A stretch of DNA of 64,000 nucleotides, taken from Agromyces sp. Marseille-P2726. Lineage in GTDB: Bacteria; Actinomycetota; Actinomycetes; Actinomycetales; Microbacteriaceae. Made by a program: the position numbers and the translations under genes. Of the stretch, positions 32,545 to 40,851 are shown piece after piece (positions within the stretch are counted from its first letter, which is position 1; every line of letters begins with the position of its first letter). A model generated the notes under the pieces. The model did not search any database. It worked only from the letters and a program-made list of their open reading frames with translations, and was not told the DNA's origin. The stretch lies in assembly GCF_902809835.1 (NCBI RefSeq), contig NZ_CADDWM010000013.1, positions 1 through 64,000 of the forward strand, in the 5' to 3' direction.

Positions 32545-34128
32545 TCAGCGCGACATCGCCGGCCGGTAGACGTCGAGCGCGGCCGGCTCGATGGTGATCC
32601 TCGTGCGGTAGCCCGGACCGGGGTGGTCGGCGGATGCCTCGGACGACGCCTCGAGCGCCACCTCGCCGGCGTGAGCGAACCCGGGCGACTGCCCCTGCCG
32701 CGGGCGGACGATCACGTCGAGCGACGTGGCGGTGAACATGTCGATGCGCTGCGGGAGCAGCCGGAGCCACCGGAGCACGGCGCTCGTGCGCCGCCCGAAC
32801 GCCAGCGACGCCGCCGCGCGCACCCTCGATCCGGCATGCAGTACGCGCACGTCGAGCACGCCGCCGTCGAGCCGGCGTCGCTGCAGCGGAGCCGCGGTGC
32901 CTGGATCGTTGGGTCCGACGCCGACGAACAGCGACCAGACGCGTGCGCGACGGCCGTCGACCACGACGGTCACCGGCTCCGACCGCCGCAGCACGCGCCA
33001 CGCCGCGATGATCCCGGCGATCCACTTGCCCCAGCGGCCCTCGAGCTGTTCGCGTCGGACGACGAAGTCGGCGTAGACGCCGACCGAGGCGGTGTTCAGC
33101 ACGGTGATCGGATCGCCGTCCCCGAAGGTGAGCTCTGCGACATCCGTTCGCACGCCCTCGCCGCGTTGCAGCGCATCGATCGCGAGATCGACGGATGCCG
33201 CGCCCGCCGAGCGTGCGAAGTGGTTGAACGTGCCGCCGGGCACGACGAGCAGGGGGAGTCCCGCCTGCCGCGCCAGGTGGGCGACGGTCGAGACCGACCC
33301 GTCGCCACCGCACACGCCGATCACCCTCGGTGGCTCGGGCCGGGCGAGCGCCGCTCGCACCGCGGCTCTCGGATCGTCGTCGGCGTCGAGCACCCGCACC
33401 TCCGCGAGCGGCAGGCGATCGGAGATGACGCGCAGCGGATCGGCGCGCACGACGCTCGTGCCCGACGACCGGTTCACGACGATGAACACGCCCTCGCCCT
33501 CGGTCGAGGCGGGCAACGCCCGGTCGTCGCCGGTCGGCGGCGGCAACTCGGGCTCGTCGGGATGCGGCGGCACGACGACCGCGCTGATCCCCGCGACACC
33601 GACGCCGAGCGCGAGGCCCCCGACCACGTCCGAGAGCCAGTGCGCGCCGACGTGCAGGCGGGAGTATCCGACCCCGAGCGCAACCGGCGCGATCGCCGCG
33701 CCGATCTTCGGGCGCTCGAGCGCCACTCCCGCGGCGAACGCCGCAGCACTCGCGGAGTGCCCCGAGGGGAACGAGGGCGTGATCGGCGGCTTCGGCAGTC
33801 GCCGCCCGATCGGCACATCCGCCAGGAGCGGGCGATCGCCACCGAACACCTGCTTGGCGATGAGGTTCGTGAGCGCGCTCGCGCCGAGCAGCGACGCGAG
33901 CCCACGCACGCCTGCGCGTCGCCTCCGCGTCACGATCAGCACGCCGGCGAGCGTCCACCACAGCACGCCGCGGTCGGCGAAGCTCGTGAGCTGCGACCAG
34001 AAGCGGTCGACCATGGGATGCGTGTGCCGCCGGTTCACGAACCGGCCGGTCGCGGCATCCGCTCGTCGTACCCAGCGCGGAAGGATCCGGGTGCGTCGCA
34101 CGGCGACGCGCAGATTCGTCAGGGCCAC
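32545..34128 (-). CDS. Fusion of PAP2 phosphatase and diacylglycerol-kinase-type domains
   Basis: 527 aa. The N-terminal half (about residues 60-190) is a PAP2 phosphatase with KQVFGGDRP, PSFPSGHSAS and GYSRLHVGAHWLSDVVGG, including the catalytic His. Hydrophobic helices flank these blocks. The C-terminal half (about 215-520) is a DagK_cat/LCB5-type lipid kinase with IGVCGGDGSVSTVAHLA and VPGGTFNHFARS. Such fusions are common in actinobacteria and may recycle polyprenyl or diacylglycerol phosphates in the membrane. The gene is transcribed alone, downstream of a MarR gene on the other strand. Confidence 0.9.
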   Translation of the reverse strand: MALTNLRVAVRRTRILPRWVRRADAATGRFVNRRHTHPMVDRFWSQLTSFADRGVLWWTLAGVLIVTRRRRAGVRGLASLLGASALTNLIAKQVFGGDRPLLADVPIGRRLPKPPITPSFPSGHSASAAAFAAGVALERPKIGAAIAPVALGVGYSRLHVGAHWLSDVVGGLALGVGVAGISAVVVPPHPDEPELPPPTGDDRALPASTEGEGVFIVVNRSSGTSVVRADPLRVISDRLPLAEVRVLDADDDPRAAVRAALARPEPPRVIGVCGGDGSVSTVAHLARQAGLPLLVVPGGTFNHFARSAGAASVDLAIDALQRGEGVRTDVAELTFGDGDPITVLNTASVGVYADFVVRREQLEGRWGKWIAGIIAAWRVLRRSEPVTVVVDGRRARVWSLFVGVGPNDPGTAAPLQRRRLDGGVLDVRVLHAGSRVRAAASLAFGRRTSAVLRWLRLLPQRIDMFTATSLDVIVRPRQGQSPGFAHAGEVALEASSEASADHPGPGYRTRITIEPAALDVYRPAMSR

Positions 34129-34159
34129 GCCGTCAGCGTAGGCCCGGCGATCGGCTGCG

Positions 34160-34561
34160 TCACGGGGTTGCGGTGACGCCGAATCGGCGCAGCCAGTCGA
34201 GCAGGCCGACGGTCAGCGACAGGGTGGGAAGCTCGTCGGGGGCGAACCACCGGGCGTCGGCAGCGTCGTCGGCCGCGCGGAGCTCGCCCGAGACGACCTC
34301 GGCCAGGAAGTCGTGCGCCTCGAACACCGTGCCGTCGGTCGACGGCAGCTCGACCACCCCGAGTTCGCGCACCACGCGAACGGTGAGCCCGGTCTCCTCG
34401 AGCACCTCACGGGCGGCCGCCTGTGCGTGCGTCTCGCCGGGCTCGACCCGTCCGCCCGGGATCGACCAGCGCCCGCTCTGCGGCTCGTGGCCGCGCAGGA
34501 CGAGCAGCACGCGGCCCGCGGCATCCGTCACGACCGCGCCGGCGGCCTGAATGCGTCGCAT
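34160..34561 (-). CDS. NUDIX hydrolase
   Basis: 133 aa from ATG 34559-34561. The Nudix box GGRVEPGETHAQAAAREVLEETGL (in two parts, residues about 36-59) has all catalytic Glu residues and the RExxEE helix. MutT-like length. It hydrolyses a nucleoside diphosphate linked to another group; the substrate cannot be told from the box. It follows the response-regulator gene by 61 bases on the same strand. Confidence 0.88.
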   Translation of the reverse strand: MRRIQAAGAVVTDAAGRVLLVLRGHEPQSGRWSIPGGRVEPGETHAQAAAREVLEETGLTVRVVRELGVVELPSTDGTVFEAHDFLAEVVSGELRAADDAADARWFAPDELPTLSLTVGLLDWLRRFGVTATP

Positions 34562-34622
34562 GGTGCGAGCGTAACCGGCAGGTGGCGCAGGCTCAGGCGA
34601 TTCGGTCGGAGACCGCGTGCCC

Positions 34623-35249
34623 TCAGAGCAGCCCGAGCTCCATGGCTCGCGTGACGGCGCGCGTGCGGTCGCCGACCTCGAGCTTCTCGAAGACGTGCAG
34701 CAGGTGTGTCTTGACGGTGGCCTCGCCGATGAAGAGATCGCGGGCGATCTCGGGGTTCGAACGACCCTCGGCCACGAGTCGCAGCACCTCGCGCTCGCGC
34801 GGCGACAGCGAGGGCGTGTCGGATGCGGCGCCCTGCCGCACCCGCGACACCAGCTTCGCCGCGATCGACGGCGCAAGCACCGTCTCGCCGGCGACCACCG
34901 AGCGCACGCCCGCCAGGATCTCGTCCTCGGGTGCCGCCTTCAGCAGGTACCCGGAGGCTCCGGCCTCGATCGCGCCGAGGATGTGCTCGTCGGTCTCGTA
35001 GGTCGTGAGGATGAGCACCTTCGCCTGCGGTCGATCCTCGAGGATCCGCGCAGTCGCCTCGGCGCCGTCGAGGCCCGGCATCCGGAGGTCCATGAGCACC
35101 AGGTCGGGCTCCAGCTCGACCGCCAGCCGTACCGCCGCCACGCCGTCGGCAGCCTCGCCGACGACCTCGATGTCTTCCGCTGCCGACAGGAGCCCCACGA
35201 TGCCGGAACGGACGATGGGGTGGTCGTCGGCCACGAGGACACGGATCAT
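34623..35249 (-). CDS. NarL/LuxR-type response regulator
   Basis: 208 aa. Receiver domain with acidic pair DD (residues 8-9), phospho-acceptor Asp54 in VLMDLRMPG, Thr in LTTYETDE and Lys in YLLKAAPE. The C-terminal LuxR helix-turn-helix is LSPREREVLRLVAEGRSNPEIARDLFIGEATVKTHLLHVFEKL. Overlaps the kinase gene by four bases (ATGA), so the pair is co-translated. It likely regulates the adjacent ABC-2 exporter genes. Confidence 0.93.
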   Translation of the reverse strand: MIRVLVADDHPIVRSGIVGLLSAAEDIEVVGEAADGVAAVRLAVELEPDLVLMDLRMPGLDGAEATARILEDRPQAKVLILTTYETDEHILGAIEAGASGYLLKAAPEDEILAGVRSVVAGETVLAPSIAAKLVSRVRQGAASDTPSLSPREREVLRLVAEGRSNPEIARDLFIGEATVKTHLLHVFEKLEVGDRTRAVTRAMELGLL

Positions 35250-36397
35250 GCTCCGAGCTCCTTCTGCCTCATCGGCACGGTCGCCCGCAGCACGGTGCCC
35301 TTCGTCTCGCCGGGCTCGAGGCGCAATCGTCCCCCGACGAGGGCGAGGCGCTCCCGCATGCCGCTCACCCCGAATCCCGAGTCCTCGTCGGCACCCGCCG
35401 GGCCGATGCCGTCATCGGTCACGGTGAGCTCCACCTCGCCCTCGCGCGCCGCGACCTTCACCCGGGCGGATGCCGCCTGCGAGTGCTTGCGGACGTTCGC
35501 GAGCGCCTCCTGCGTGCAGCGCAGCAGCACGACCTGCAGGTCGCGGTCGAGCGGCAGCTCGTCGACCTCCGTGATAACGCGCACCCCGGTCTCGCGCTCG
35601 AAGCGCTCGCCGAGCCGGACGAGCGCGTCCTCGAGATCGGACTCGACGCGCACGGGCGCGTTGGCCGCGACGAGCGCACGCGACTCGCCGAGCGCCTCGC
35701 GGGCGGTCTGCTCGATGAGCGCGATCGTCTCGGTCGCGGCATCCGTCGGTTCGATCTCGCGGGCGGCTCGTTGGGCGAGCAGCACGAGCCCGGTGAGGCT
35801 CTGCGCGAGCGTGTCGTGGATCTCGCGGGCGAGCCGCTCACGTTCGCTGGTGACGCCGGCATCCCGGTGCATCGACGCGAGCTCGTCCTGGGCCGCCTCG
35901 AGCTCGGCGAGCAGTCGGGCGCGCTCTTGGCCGTACTCCTCGATCCGCGTGATCCAGAGGCCCAGCGCCAGGCTGAACGCGAGTGAGAGCACCGCGATGG
36001 CCGCTGCGACCAGGATGTTCAGGAAGTCGCCCCACGCCCAGTAGCCCACGAACACGCCGACCGCGACCATCACGTTGGAGATGATCGCGGTGCGCATCCC
36101 GGCCGCGGCCACCCACACCAGCGGGTAGGCGAGCGCCTGCAGGAACGAGAGGAACGGCTCGAACGAGATCCCGATCCCGACGATGACGGCGAGCGCCGCC
36201 GCATGGACGAGATCGAGCGGGGTGCTCGGGCGGCGAACGAGCCGCCGCCCGAGCAGCGCGTAGAGCACGAGCAGCGCGGCGATCGACACCCATGCGCCGT
36301 AGTCCGTCACGCCGTAGGGCGGATCGATGGCGAGCATCCCGCCGGCGACCACTGCGATGCCGATGACCGCGGCATCCCACCATCGCACGTTCACCAT
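35246..36397 (-). CDS. Sensor histidine kinase (HisKA_3, DesK/LiaS type)
   Basis: 383 aa. Four or five N-terminal membrane helices with short loops (residues about 8-150), a coiled-coil signal helix, then the HisKA_3 dimerisation helix with the phospho-acceptor His194 in REIHDTLAQSLTGL and an HATPase_c domain (EALANVRKHSQA with the N-box Asn, DDGIGPAG, GFGVSGMRERLALVGG). The membrane sensor has almost no extracellular loop, typical of kinases that sense membrane state or antimicrobial stress. It partners the overlapping response regulator. Confidence 0.92.
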   Translation of the reverse strand: MVNVRWWDAAVIGIAVVAGGMLAIDPPYGVTDYGAWVSIAALLVLYALLGRRLVRRPSTPLDLVHAAALAVIVGIGISFEPFLSFLQALAYPLVWVAAAGMRTAIISNVMVAVGVFVGYWAWGDFLNILVAAAIAVLSLAFSLALGLWITRIEEYGQERARLLAELEAAQDELASMHRDAGVTSERERLAREIHDTLAQSLTGLVLLAQRAAREIEPTDAATETIALIEQTAREALGESRALVAANAPVRVESDLEDALVRLGERFERETGVRVITEVDELPLDRDLQVVLLRCTQEALANVRKHSQAASARVKVAAREGEVELTVTDDGIGPAGADEDSGFGVSGMRERLALVGGRLRLEPGETKGTVLRATVPMRQKELGA

Positions 36398-36455
36398 GGC
36401 ACTACTCTCGCACCGGATGCCGCGTCAGCTCGTCGCCGGGCCCGAGGCTCGCCGC

Positions 36456-37259
36456 TCAGGCATCCCGCCGGATCCAGCGGAAGGTGAGCCGGCTCAGCAC
36501 CAGGCCGATGACCAGCCAGATCGCGAGGGCGATCGCGACGCCCGGGAGGTTCCACGACTCGTTCTGTTCGAGCACCTCCCACCCATCGGGCAGGAACACG
36601 TACCGCATGCCCTGGGCGATCCACTTCAGCGGGAAGAGGCTCGCGAAGTTCTGCAGCCACTCGGGAAGCATGTTCCACTGCAGGTACACGCCCGAGATGA
36701 ACTGCAGGAGCAGCACGATCGGGATCACCACGGCGGTCGCGCTCTTGCCGCTGCGGGGAACGGCTGAGAGGGCGATCCCGACGAGCGCGCTCGTGACGAG
36801 GCCCAGCACGAACACCCATGCGAACGTCAGCCACTTCTCGGGCTCGGTCGGCAGCTGGATGCCGAGCACGAGCCAGCCGGCGAGGATCAGCAGGCCGACC
36901 TGCAGCACGCCCGTCACGAACACCTGGCCGATCTTGCCCAGGAAGTAGCTGATCGGTGACAGCGGAGTGCCGCCGAGCCGCTTCAGGGTGCCGTTGCTCT
37001 TCTCCATCGCGATGTCGACCGCGAGGTTCTGGACGCCCGAAAGCAGGATGCCGGCCGCGATCATGGCCGGCAGGTAGTACGCGCCGACCGAGATCTGCGA
37101 CCCGGGCGGGCCGATCTCACCCGAAGCGCTGAACGCCGCACTGAAGATCGCGAGCATCACGAACGGGAACGCGAACGTGAAGAACAGCGTGTCGGGGGAA
37201 CGGAAGTAGGTCTTGGTTTCGTAGCCGATGCGCGATGCACCGAGCGTCAGCATGCTCAC
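36456..37259 (-). CDS. ABC-2 type transporter permease
   Basis: 267 aa with six predicted membrane helices. ABC-2 features: an early conserved RSPDTLFFTFAFPFVMLAIFSAAF helix, a cytoplasmic loop with KSNGTLKRLGGTPLSP, and the later PLKWIAQGMRYVFLPDGWE region before the last helix. It overlaps the ATPase gene by four bases. Together with the ATPase and two-component system it forms a typical DesK/LiaS-regulated efflux or lipid-export unit; the cargo is unknown. Confidence 0.88.
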   Translation of the reverse strand: MSMLTLGASRIGYETKTYFRSPDTLFFTFAFPFVMLAIFSAAFSASGEIGPPGSQISVGAYYLPAMIAAGILLSGVQNLAVDIAMEKSNGTLKRLGGTPLSPISYFLGKIGQVFVTGVLQVGLLILAGWLVLGIQLPTEPEKWLTFAWVFVLGLVTSALVGIALSAVPRSGKSATAVVIPIVLLLQFISGVYLQWNMLPEWLQNFASLFPLKWIAQGMRYVFLPDGWEVLEQNESWNLPGVAIALAIWLVIGLVLSRLTFRWIRRDA

Positions 37260-38140
37260 GCGAGCACCTCCTCGGATTCGGCAGCGGGATCGACGCTGCG
37301 TACGAGCTGCAGGTAGACGTCTTCGAGGCTCGGGCGGATCACCTCGAGCCCGTCGGGTTCACGGCCGAGTTCGGCGACGACGGATGCCACGAGCCGGCCG
37401 GGCTCGTCACTGCGACGCTCGTGGACGAATCCCGAGGCGTCCCGCCAGCGAACGACGGGAACCCTGGCCTCGGAGCCGCCGATCTCGTGGACGCCGCCCA
37501 TCGCCACCAGCCTGCCGCCTGCGATCACTCCGGCTCGATCGGCGAGCTGTGCCGCCTCCTCGAGGTAGTGCGTCGTCAGCAGGATGGTGGTTCCCTCGGC
37601 TTTCAGGCGGCGGATGAGCTGCCAGAAGTGCTGCCGTGCCTCAGGGTCGAACCCGGTGGTGGGCTCGTCGAGGAACAACAGCTCGGGCCGTCCGACGATG
37701 CCGAGCGCCACGTCGACGCGTCGTTGCTGTCCGCCCGAGAGCTTCGCGATGCGCGTCTTCGCCTGGGGTTGAAGCCCGACGGCGGTGATGACCTCGTCGA
37801 CATCGCGCGGGTCGGGGTAGAAGCCGGCGAAGTGCGCGAGCAGCTCGGCGACCGTGAGGAGTCCGGTCTCGCCCGTCGACTGGAGTACGATGCCGAGCCG
37901 GGCCTTCCAGTCCAGGCCGCCCTTGGCGGGGTCCGTGCCGAGCACGCTCACCGCGCCGCTCGTGCGAGTGCGGTATCCCTCGAGGATCTCGATCGTCGTC
38001 GACTTGCCGGCTCCGTTCGGTCCGAGCAGGGCGAAGGTCTCACCGTGCCGGATCTCGAAGCTCACGTCATCGACTGCAGTGGTGGGGCCGTAGGTCTTGC
38101 GGAGGTTCCGCACGCTGACGGCCACGTCGTTCGTCGTCAT
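37256..38140 (-). CDS. ABC transporter ATP-binding protein (ABC-2 exporter)
   Basis: 294 aa from ATG 38138-38140; a much longer open frame upstream is shadow. Walker A GPNGAGKST, Q-loop VLQSTGETGLL, signature LSGGQQRRVDVALG, Walker B LLFLDEPTTGFD and switch His in TTHYLEEAAQL are intact. The C-terminal ~80 residues (VRWRDASGFVHERRSDEPG, LEVIRPSLEDVYLQL) match the exporter-type ATPase tail. First gene of the leftward exporter/two-component set. Confidence 0.92.
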   Translation of the reverse strand: MTTNDVAVSVRNLRKTYGPTTAVDDVSFEIRHGETFALLGPNGAGKSTTIEILEGYRTRTSGAVSVLGTDPAKGGLDWKARLGIVLQSTGETGLLTVAELLAHFAGFYPDPRDVDEVITAVGLQPQAKTRIAKLSGGQQRRVDVALGIVGRPELLFLDEPTTGFDPEARQHFWQLIRRLKAEGTTILLTTHYLEEAAQLADRAGVIAGGRLVAMGGVHEIGGSEARVPVVRWRDASGFVHERRSDEPGRLVASVVAELGREPDGLEVIRPSLEDVYLQLVRSVDPAAESEEVLA

Positions 38141-38220
38141 GATTCCACCGTGGCAGCGCCGGCGCCGGGGCGGCAGCCGTGGATCGTCGGATTTCCGCCC
38201 TCCACCGATCGGTGGATGCG

Positions 38221-39021
38221 TCAGTGCGGAAGCACCAGCGAGACGCCGAGCGCGATCATGACGACGGCGATCCCGCCGTCGAGGATCCGCCACGCGCGCG
38301 GGCTGCCGAGGAGGCCGCCGAGCAGCCGTGCGCCGTACGCCAGGCCGAAGAACCAGAGGAGGCTCGCGGCACCGGCGCCGAGCGCGAAGGCCCATCGTTG
38401 GTCGCCGTGCGTGCTCGCCACCGATCCGAGCAGGAACACCGTGTCGAGGTACACGTGCGGATTGAGCCAGGTGAGTGCGAGACACGTTGCGATGGCCGCC
38501 CCGAGCGATGATCGCTGGTCGAGGAGCGCCGCCGAAGGCGACTTCTGCTGGTCGAGGAGCGCCGCCGAAGGCGACTTCTGCTGGTCGAGGAGCGACGCCG
38601 AAGGCGACTTCTGCTGGTCGAGGAGCGACGCCGACGGCGACTTCTGCTGGTCGAGGAGCGCCGCCGAAGGCGACGCGTCTCGAGACCCCGAACCCCCATC
38701 TCCCCGGCCGGCAGCTCCGACGAGCGCCGCACCCGTCGGCCGGATCGCGCGTCGGGCCGCGAGAAGCCCGTAGATCACGAGGAACGCCGCTCCTGCCCAA
38801 CGCACCACCTCGACGAGCCAGGGCACCGCCTGCAGCACCGCACCGATCCCCGAGACCCCCACGACGATGAGCGCCAGATCGCTCAGCGCGCAGATTGCGG
38901 CGACGGCGAAGACGTGCTCGCGACGCAGGCCCTGGCGCAGCACGAACAGGTTCTGCGCGCCGATCGCGATGATCAGCGAGAACCCGAGCCCGAGGCCCGC
39001 GACGACGACGGTGAGTGGCAC
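38221..39021 (-). CDS. LysE/ArgO-family amino-acid exporter carrying an in-frame repeat insertion
   Basis: 266 aa, GTG start. LysE features: GLGLGFSLIIAIGAQNLFVLRQGL in the first helix, LSDLALIVVGVSGIG, YGLLAARRA, ALTWLNPHVYLDTVFLLGSV and a final VVMIALGVSLVLPH helix. It exports basic amino acids such as lysine or arginine. Residues about 111-169, in the cytoplasmic loop between the third and fourth helices, are five copies of an 11-residue unit (LLDQQKSPSAA type) encoded by the 33-bp dyad repeat that is otherwise intergenic. The protein is longer than typical members for this reason. It is divergent from an ArgP/LysG-type regulator. Confidence 0.85.
   Translation of the reverse strand: MPLTVVVAGLGLGFSLIIAIGAQNLFVLRQGLRREHVFAVAAICALSDLALIVVGVSGIGAVLQAVPWLVEVVRWAGAAFLVIYGLLAARRAIRPTGAALVGAAGRGDGGSGSRDASPSAALLDQQKSPSASLLDQQKSPSASLLDQQKSPSAALLDQQKSPSAALLDQRSSLGAAIATCLALTWLNPHVYLDTVFLLGSVASTHGDQRWAFALGAGAASLLWFFGLAYGARLLGGLLGSPRAWRILDGGIAVVMIALGVSLVLPH
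38516..38690. repeat. Five 33-bp dyad-repeat units inside the lysE-type coding region
   Basis: Units begin at 38516, 38549, 38582, 38615 and 38648, each containing TGGTCGAGGAGCGCCGCC then GAAGGCGACTTCTGC. The last unit ends in GACGCGTCTCGAGACC, the typical terminus of the intergenic element. The 33-bp period keeps the reading frame and there is no stop codon in the lysE frame. Confidence 0.95.
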
Positions 39022-39092
39022 GCGTTCACCCTACGAGCGCCCGATCCTGCAATCCAGCTCAAGATTCTTCATTCCCATTAGCATGGCTGCAG

Positions 39093-40013
39093 ATGGAAAT
39101 TCCGTTCGACCTCGCCCGCACGCTCGCCGTCGTCATCGACGAGGGCACGCTCGACGCAGCTGCCCGTCGACTGCGACTCACGCCGTCGGCGGTCTCCCAG
39201 CGCATCAAGGCGCTGGAGCACCAGCTCGGACGCGTACTGCTCGTGCGCAGCAAGCCGGTTCGAGCAACGGATGCCGGAACCGCCGTCGTCCGTCTCGCGC
39301 GTCAGCTGGCGCTGCTCGAGCACGACGCGCTCATGGAGTTCGGCGTCGACGCGCCGTCAGATCGTCGCGTCTCCATCGCCTTGGCGGTGAACGCCGACTC
39401 GCTCGCGACCTGGTTCCTGCCCGCGCTCGCGCGCGTGTCGGAGCGGCATCCGATCGTCTTCGACCTGCACCGCGACGACCAGGATTTCACGGCGGGATTC
39501 CTCGAGTCGGGCACCGTGATGGGCGCCGTCACCTCGCAGGCGGCGGCGGTGGCCGGATGTCTCGTCCGCCCGCTCGGGCTCATGCGCTACCAGGCGGTCG
39601 CGGCGCCGGCGTTCGCCCGTCACTGGCGGCTCGACCACGGCGACGGCCGCGAAGGCCTCGCCGGCGCGCCGGTCGTGGACTTCGACCGTCGCGACGACCT
39701 GCAGCGTGACCACCTCGTCGCCCGCGGCGTCGACCCCGACCTTCCGCCTCGTCACTACGTTCCGGCGTCGAACGACTTCGCCGCCGCGATCAAGCTCGGG
39801 TTGGGCTGGGGAATGCTTCCCGGGTTCCAGTGCGACGCCGAGCTCGAGCGCGGTGAACTCGTGCGTATCGGCGGTGCACCGATCGACGTGCCACTGTACT
39901 GGCAGCAGTGGAACCTGCGCTCGCCGCTCCTCGACGCGATCGCCCACGAGCTCGCGGTCGAGGCCCGTCGAGCGCTGCGGAACCCGCACGTGCAGCAGGA
40001 ATCCGACGCCTAG
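39093..40013 (+). CDS. LysR-family regulator, ArgP/LysG type
   Basis: 306 aa from ATG 39093. N-terminal LysR helix-turn-helix: DLARTLAVVIDEGTLDAAARRLRLTPSAVSQRIKALEHQLGRVLLVRSKPVRATDAG. The effector domain (IALAVNADSLATWFLPAL, HYVPASNDFAAAIKLGLGWGMLP) matches ArgP/LysG proteins that sense lysine or arginine and switch on the exporter gene. It is divergent from the lysE-type gene; AAGATTCTT at 39061-39069 is a small odd-centred dyad in the shared 71-base region and a possible binding half-site. The promoter lies close to the start, so the leader is short. Confidence 0.88.
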   Translation: MEIPFDLARTLAVVIDEGTLDAAARRLRLTPSAVSQRIKALEHQLGRVLLVRSKPVRATDAGTAVVRLARQLALLEHDALMEFGVDAPSDRRVSIALAVNADSLATWFLPALARVSERHPIVFDLHRDDQDFTAGFLESGTVMGAVTSQAAAVAGCLVRPLGLMRYQAVAAPAFARHWRLDHGDGREGLAGAPVVDFDRRDDLQRDHLVARGVDPDLPPRHYVPASNDFAAAIKLGLGWGMLPGFQCDAELERGELVRIGGAPIDVPLYWQQWNLRSPLLDAIAHELAVEARRALRNPHVQQESDA

Positions 40014-40117
40014 CGTCTCTCTCGGAATCGGGCAACCCCCTGCACGTCAGCGGCATACGCGACGTTCACTGGAATCAGGAAAGGGCAGACCGCCCCCACT
40101 CGGGAAGGAGTCCGATC

Positions 40118-40300
40118 ATGGGTGTCGGAGACCGCATGGAGAACACTGGCGAAGACCTCAAGGGCAAGGCGAAGGAAGCCTGGGGCGACGCCACGGACGA
40201 CAAGCGCATGGAGACCGAGGGCAAGATCGATCAAGCCAAGGCCGACATGAAGAACAAGGTCGAAGACGTGAAGGACGCACTCAGCGACGACAAGCGCTGA
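40118..40300 (+). CDS. CsbD-family small stress protein
   Basis: 60 aa from ATG 40118, with GGGAAGGAG upstream. CsbD pattern: MENTGEDLKGKAKEAWGDATDDKRMETEGKIDQAKADMKNKVEDVKDA, highly charged and helical. CsbD proteins are induced by general stress in many bacteria; function is unknown. A bidirectional-looking hairpin follows. Confidence 0.85.
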   Translation: MGVGDRMENTGEDLKGKAKEAWGDATDDKRMETEGKIDQAKADMKNKVEDVKDALSDDKR

Positions 40301-40351
40301 CCGGCTCGCGAATCGGCTGATTCGCGCCGCCCCTGCGGGGGCTCACGGACG

Positions 40352-40395
40352 AACGCCCGCCGGCCGGGGAGGGGGACCTCCCGGTGGCGGGCGTT
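40352..40395. terminator. Bidirectional terminator between csbD-type and dodecin genes
   Basis: AACGCCCGCC (40352-40361) pairs perfectly with GGCGGGCGTT (40386-40395); the inside CCGG/CCGG arms extend the hairpin. It lies between two convergent genes, so it can end transcription from both sides. Confidence 0.75.
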
Positions 40396-40410
40396 CCTCA
40401 TGCGCGTCGG

Positions 40411-40626
40411 CTAATCGGGATCCTCGATCTTGAACCCGATCTTCAGCGTGACCTGGAAGTGGGCGACGGCACCGTCCTCGAGCTCTCCTCGCACCGAGAC
40501 CACCTCGAACCAGTCCATGTTCCGAATGGTCGCGGCGGCGCGCGCGACGCCATTGCGGATCGCGGTGTCGGTGCTGTCGGGCGACGTACCGACGATCTCG
40601 GTGACGCGATAGGTGTGGTTGCTCAT
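40411..40626 (-). CDS. Dodecin (flavin-binding small protein)
   Basis: 71 aa. Dodecin pattern: YRVTEIVGTSPDSTDTAIRNGVARAAATIRNMDWFEVVSVRGELEDGAVAHFQVTLKIGFKIED, including the aromatic Trp of the flavin-binding sandwich. It assembles into hollow dodecamers that store or buffer flavins or CoA. It converges on the csbD-type gene. Confidence 0.92.
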   Translation of the reverse strand: MSNHTYRVTEIVGTSPDSTDTAIRNGVARAAATIRNMDWFEVVSVRGELEDGAVAHFQVTLKIGFKIEDPD

Positions 40627-40719
40627 CCGACCCTCCTCCGGCGCGGGGACGCCGTCGTCCCCGCTGTGCCGACGTTACCCCACGACCCGATTGCAGGGTA
40701 TGCCTGCTCCGCCCTCGAC

Positions 40720-40760
40720 ACTGAACAACACTGGACTCCTTGTTCAGTAACGCTTAACAT
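40720..40760 (+). promoter_or_regulatory. Operator-promoter upstream of the ATZ/TRZ-type amidohydrolase gene
   Basis: ACTGAACAA (40720-40728) and TTGTTCAGT (40740-40748) form a perfect 9-bp inverted repeat with an 11-base spacer. A promoter can be read through it: TGGACT (40732-40737) as -35 and TAACAT (40755-40760) as -10, 17 bases apart. The palindrome covers the -35 and spacer, the classic position for a repressor. No obvious matching regulator gene is adjacent. Confidence 0.65.
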
Positions 40761-40851
40761 GAAGGGGTCACCCGACCGGGACAGCAAGCCGCGATGACGC
40801 GCCCCGAGACGTTCGGGATGGCGATGGGAATCAAGGAGGATGAACACAGCC

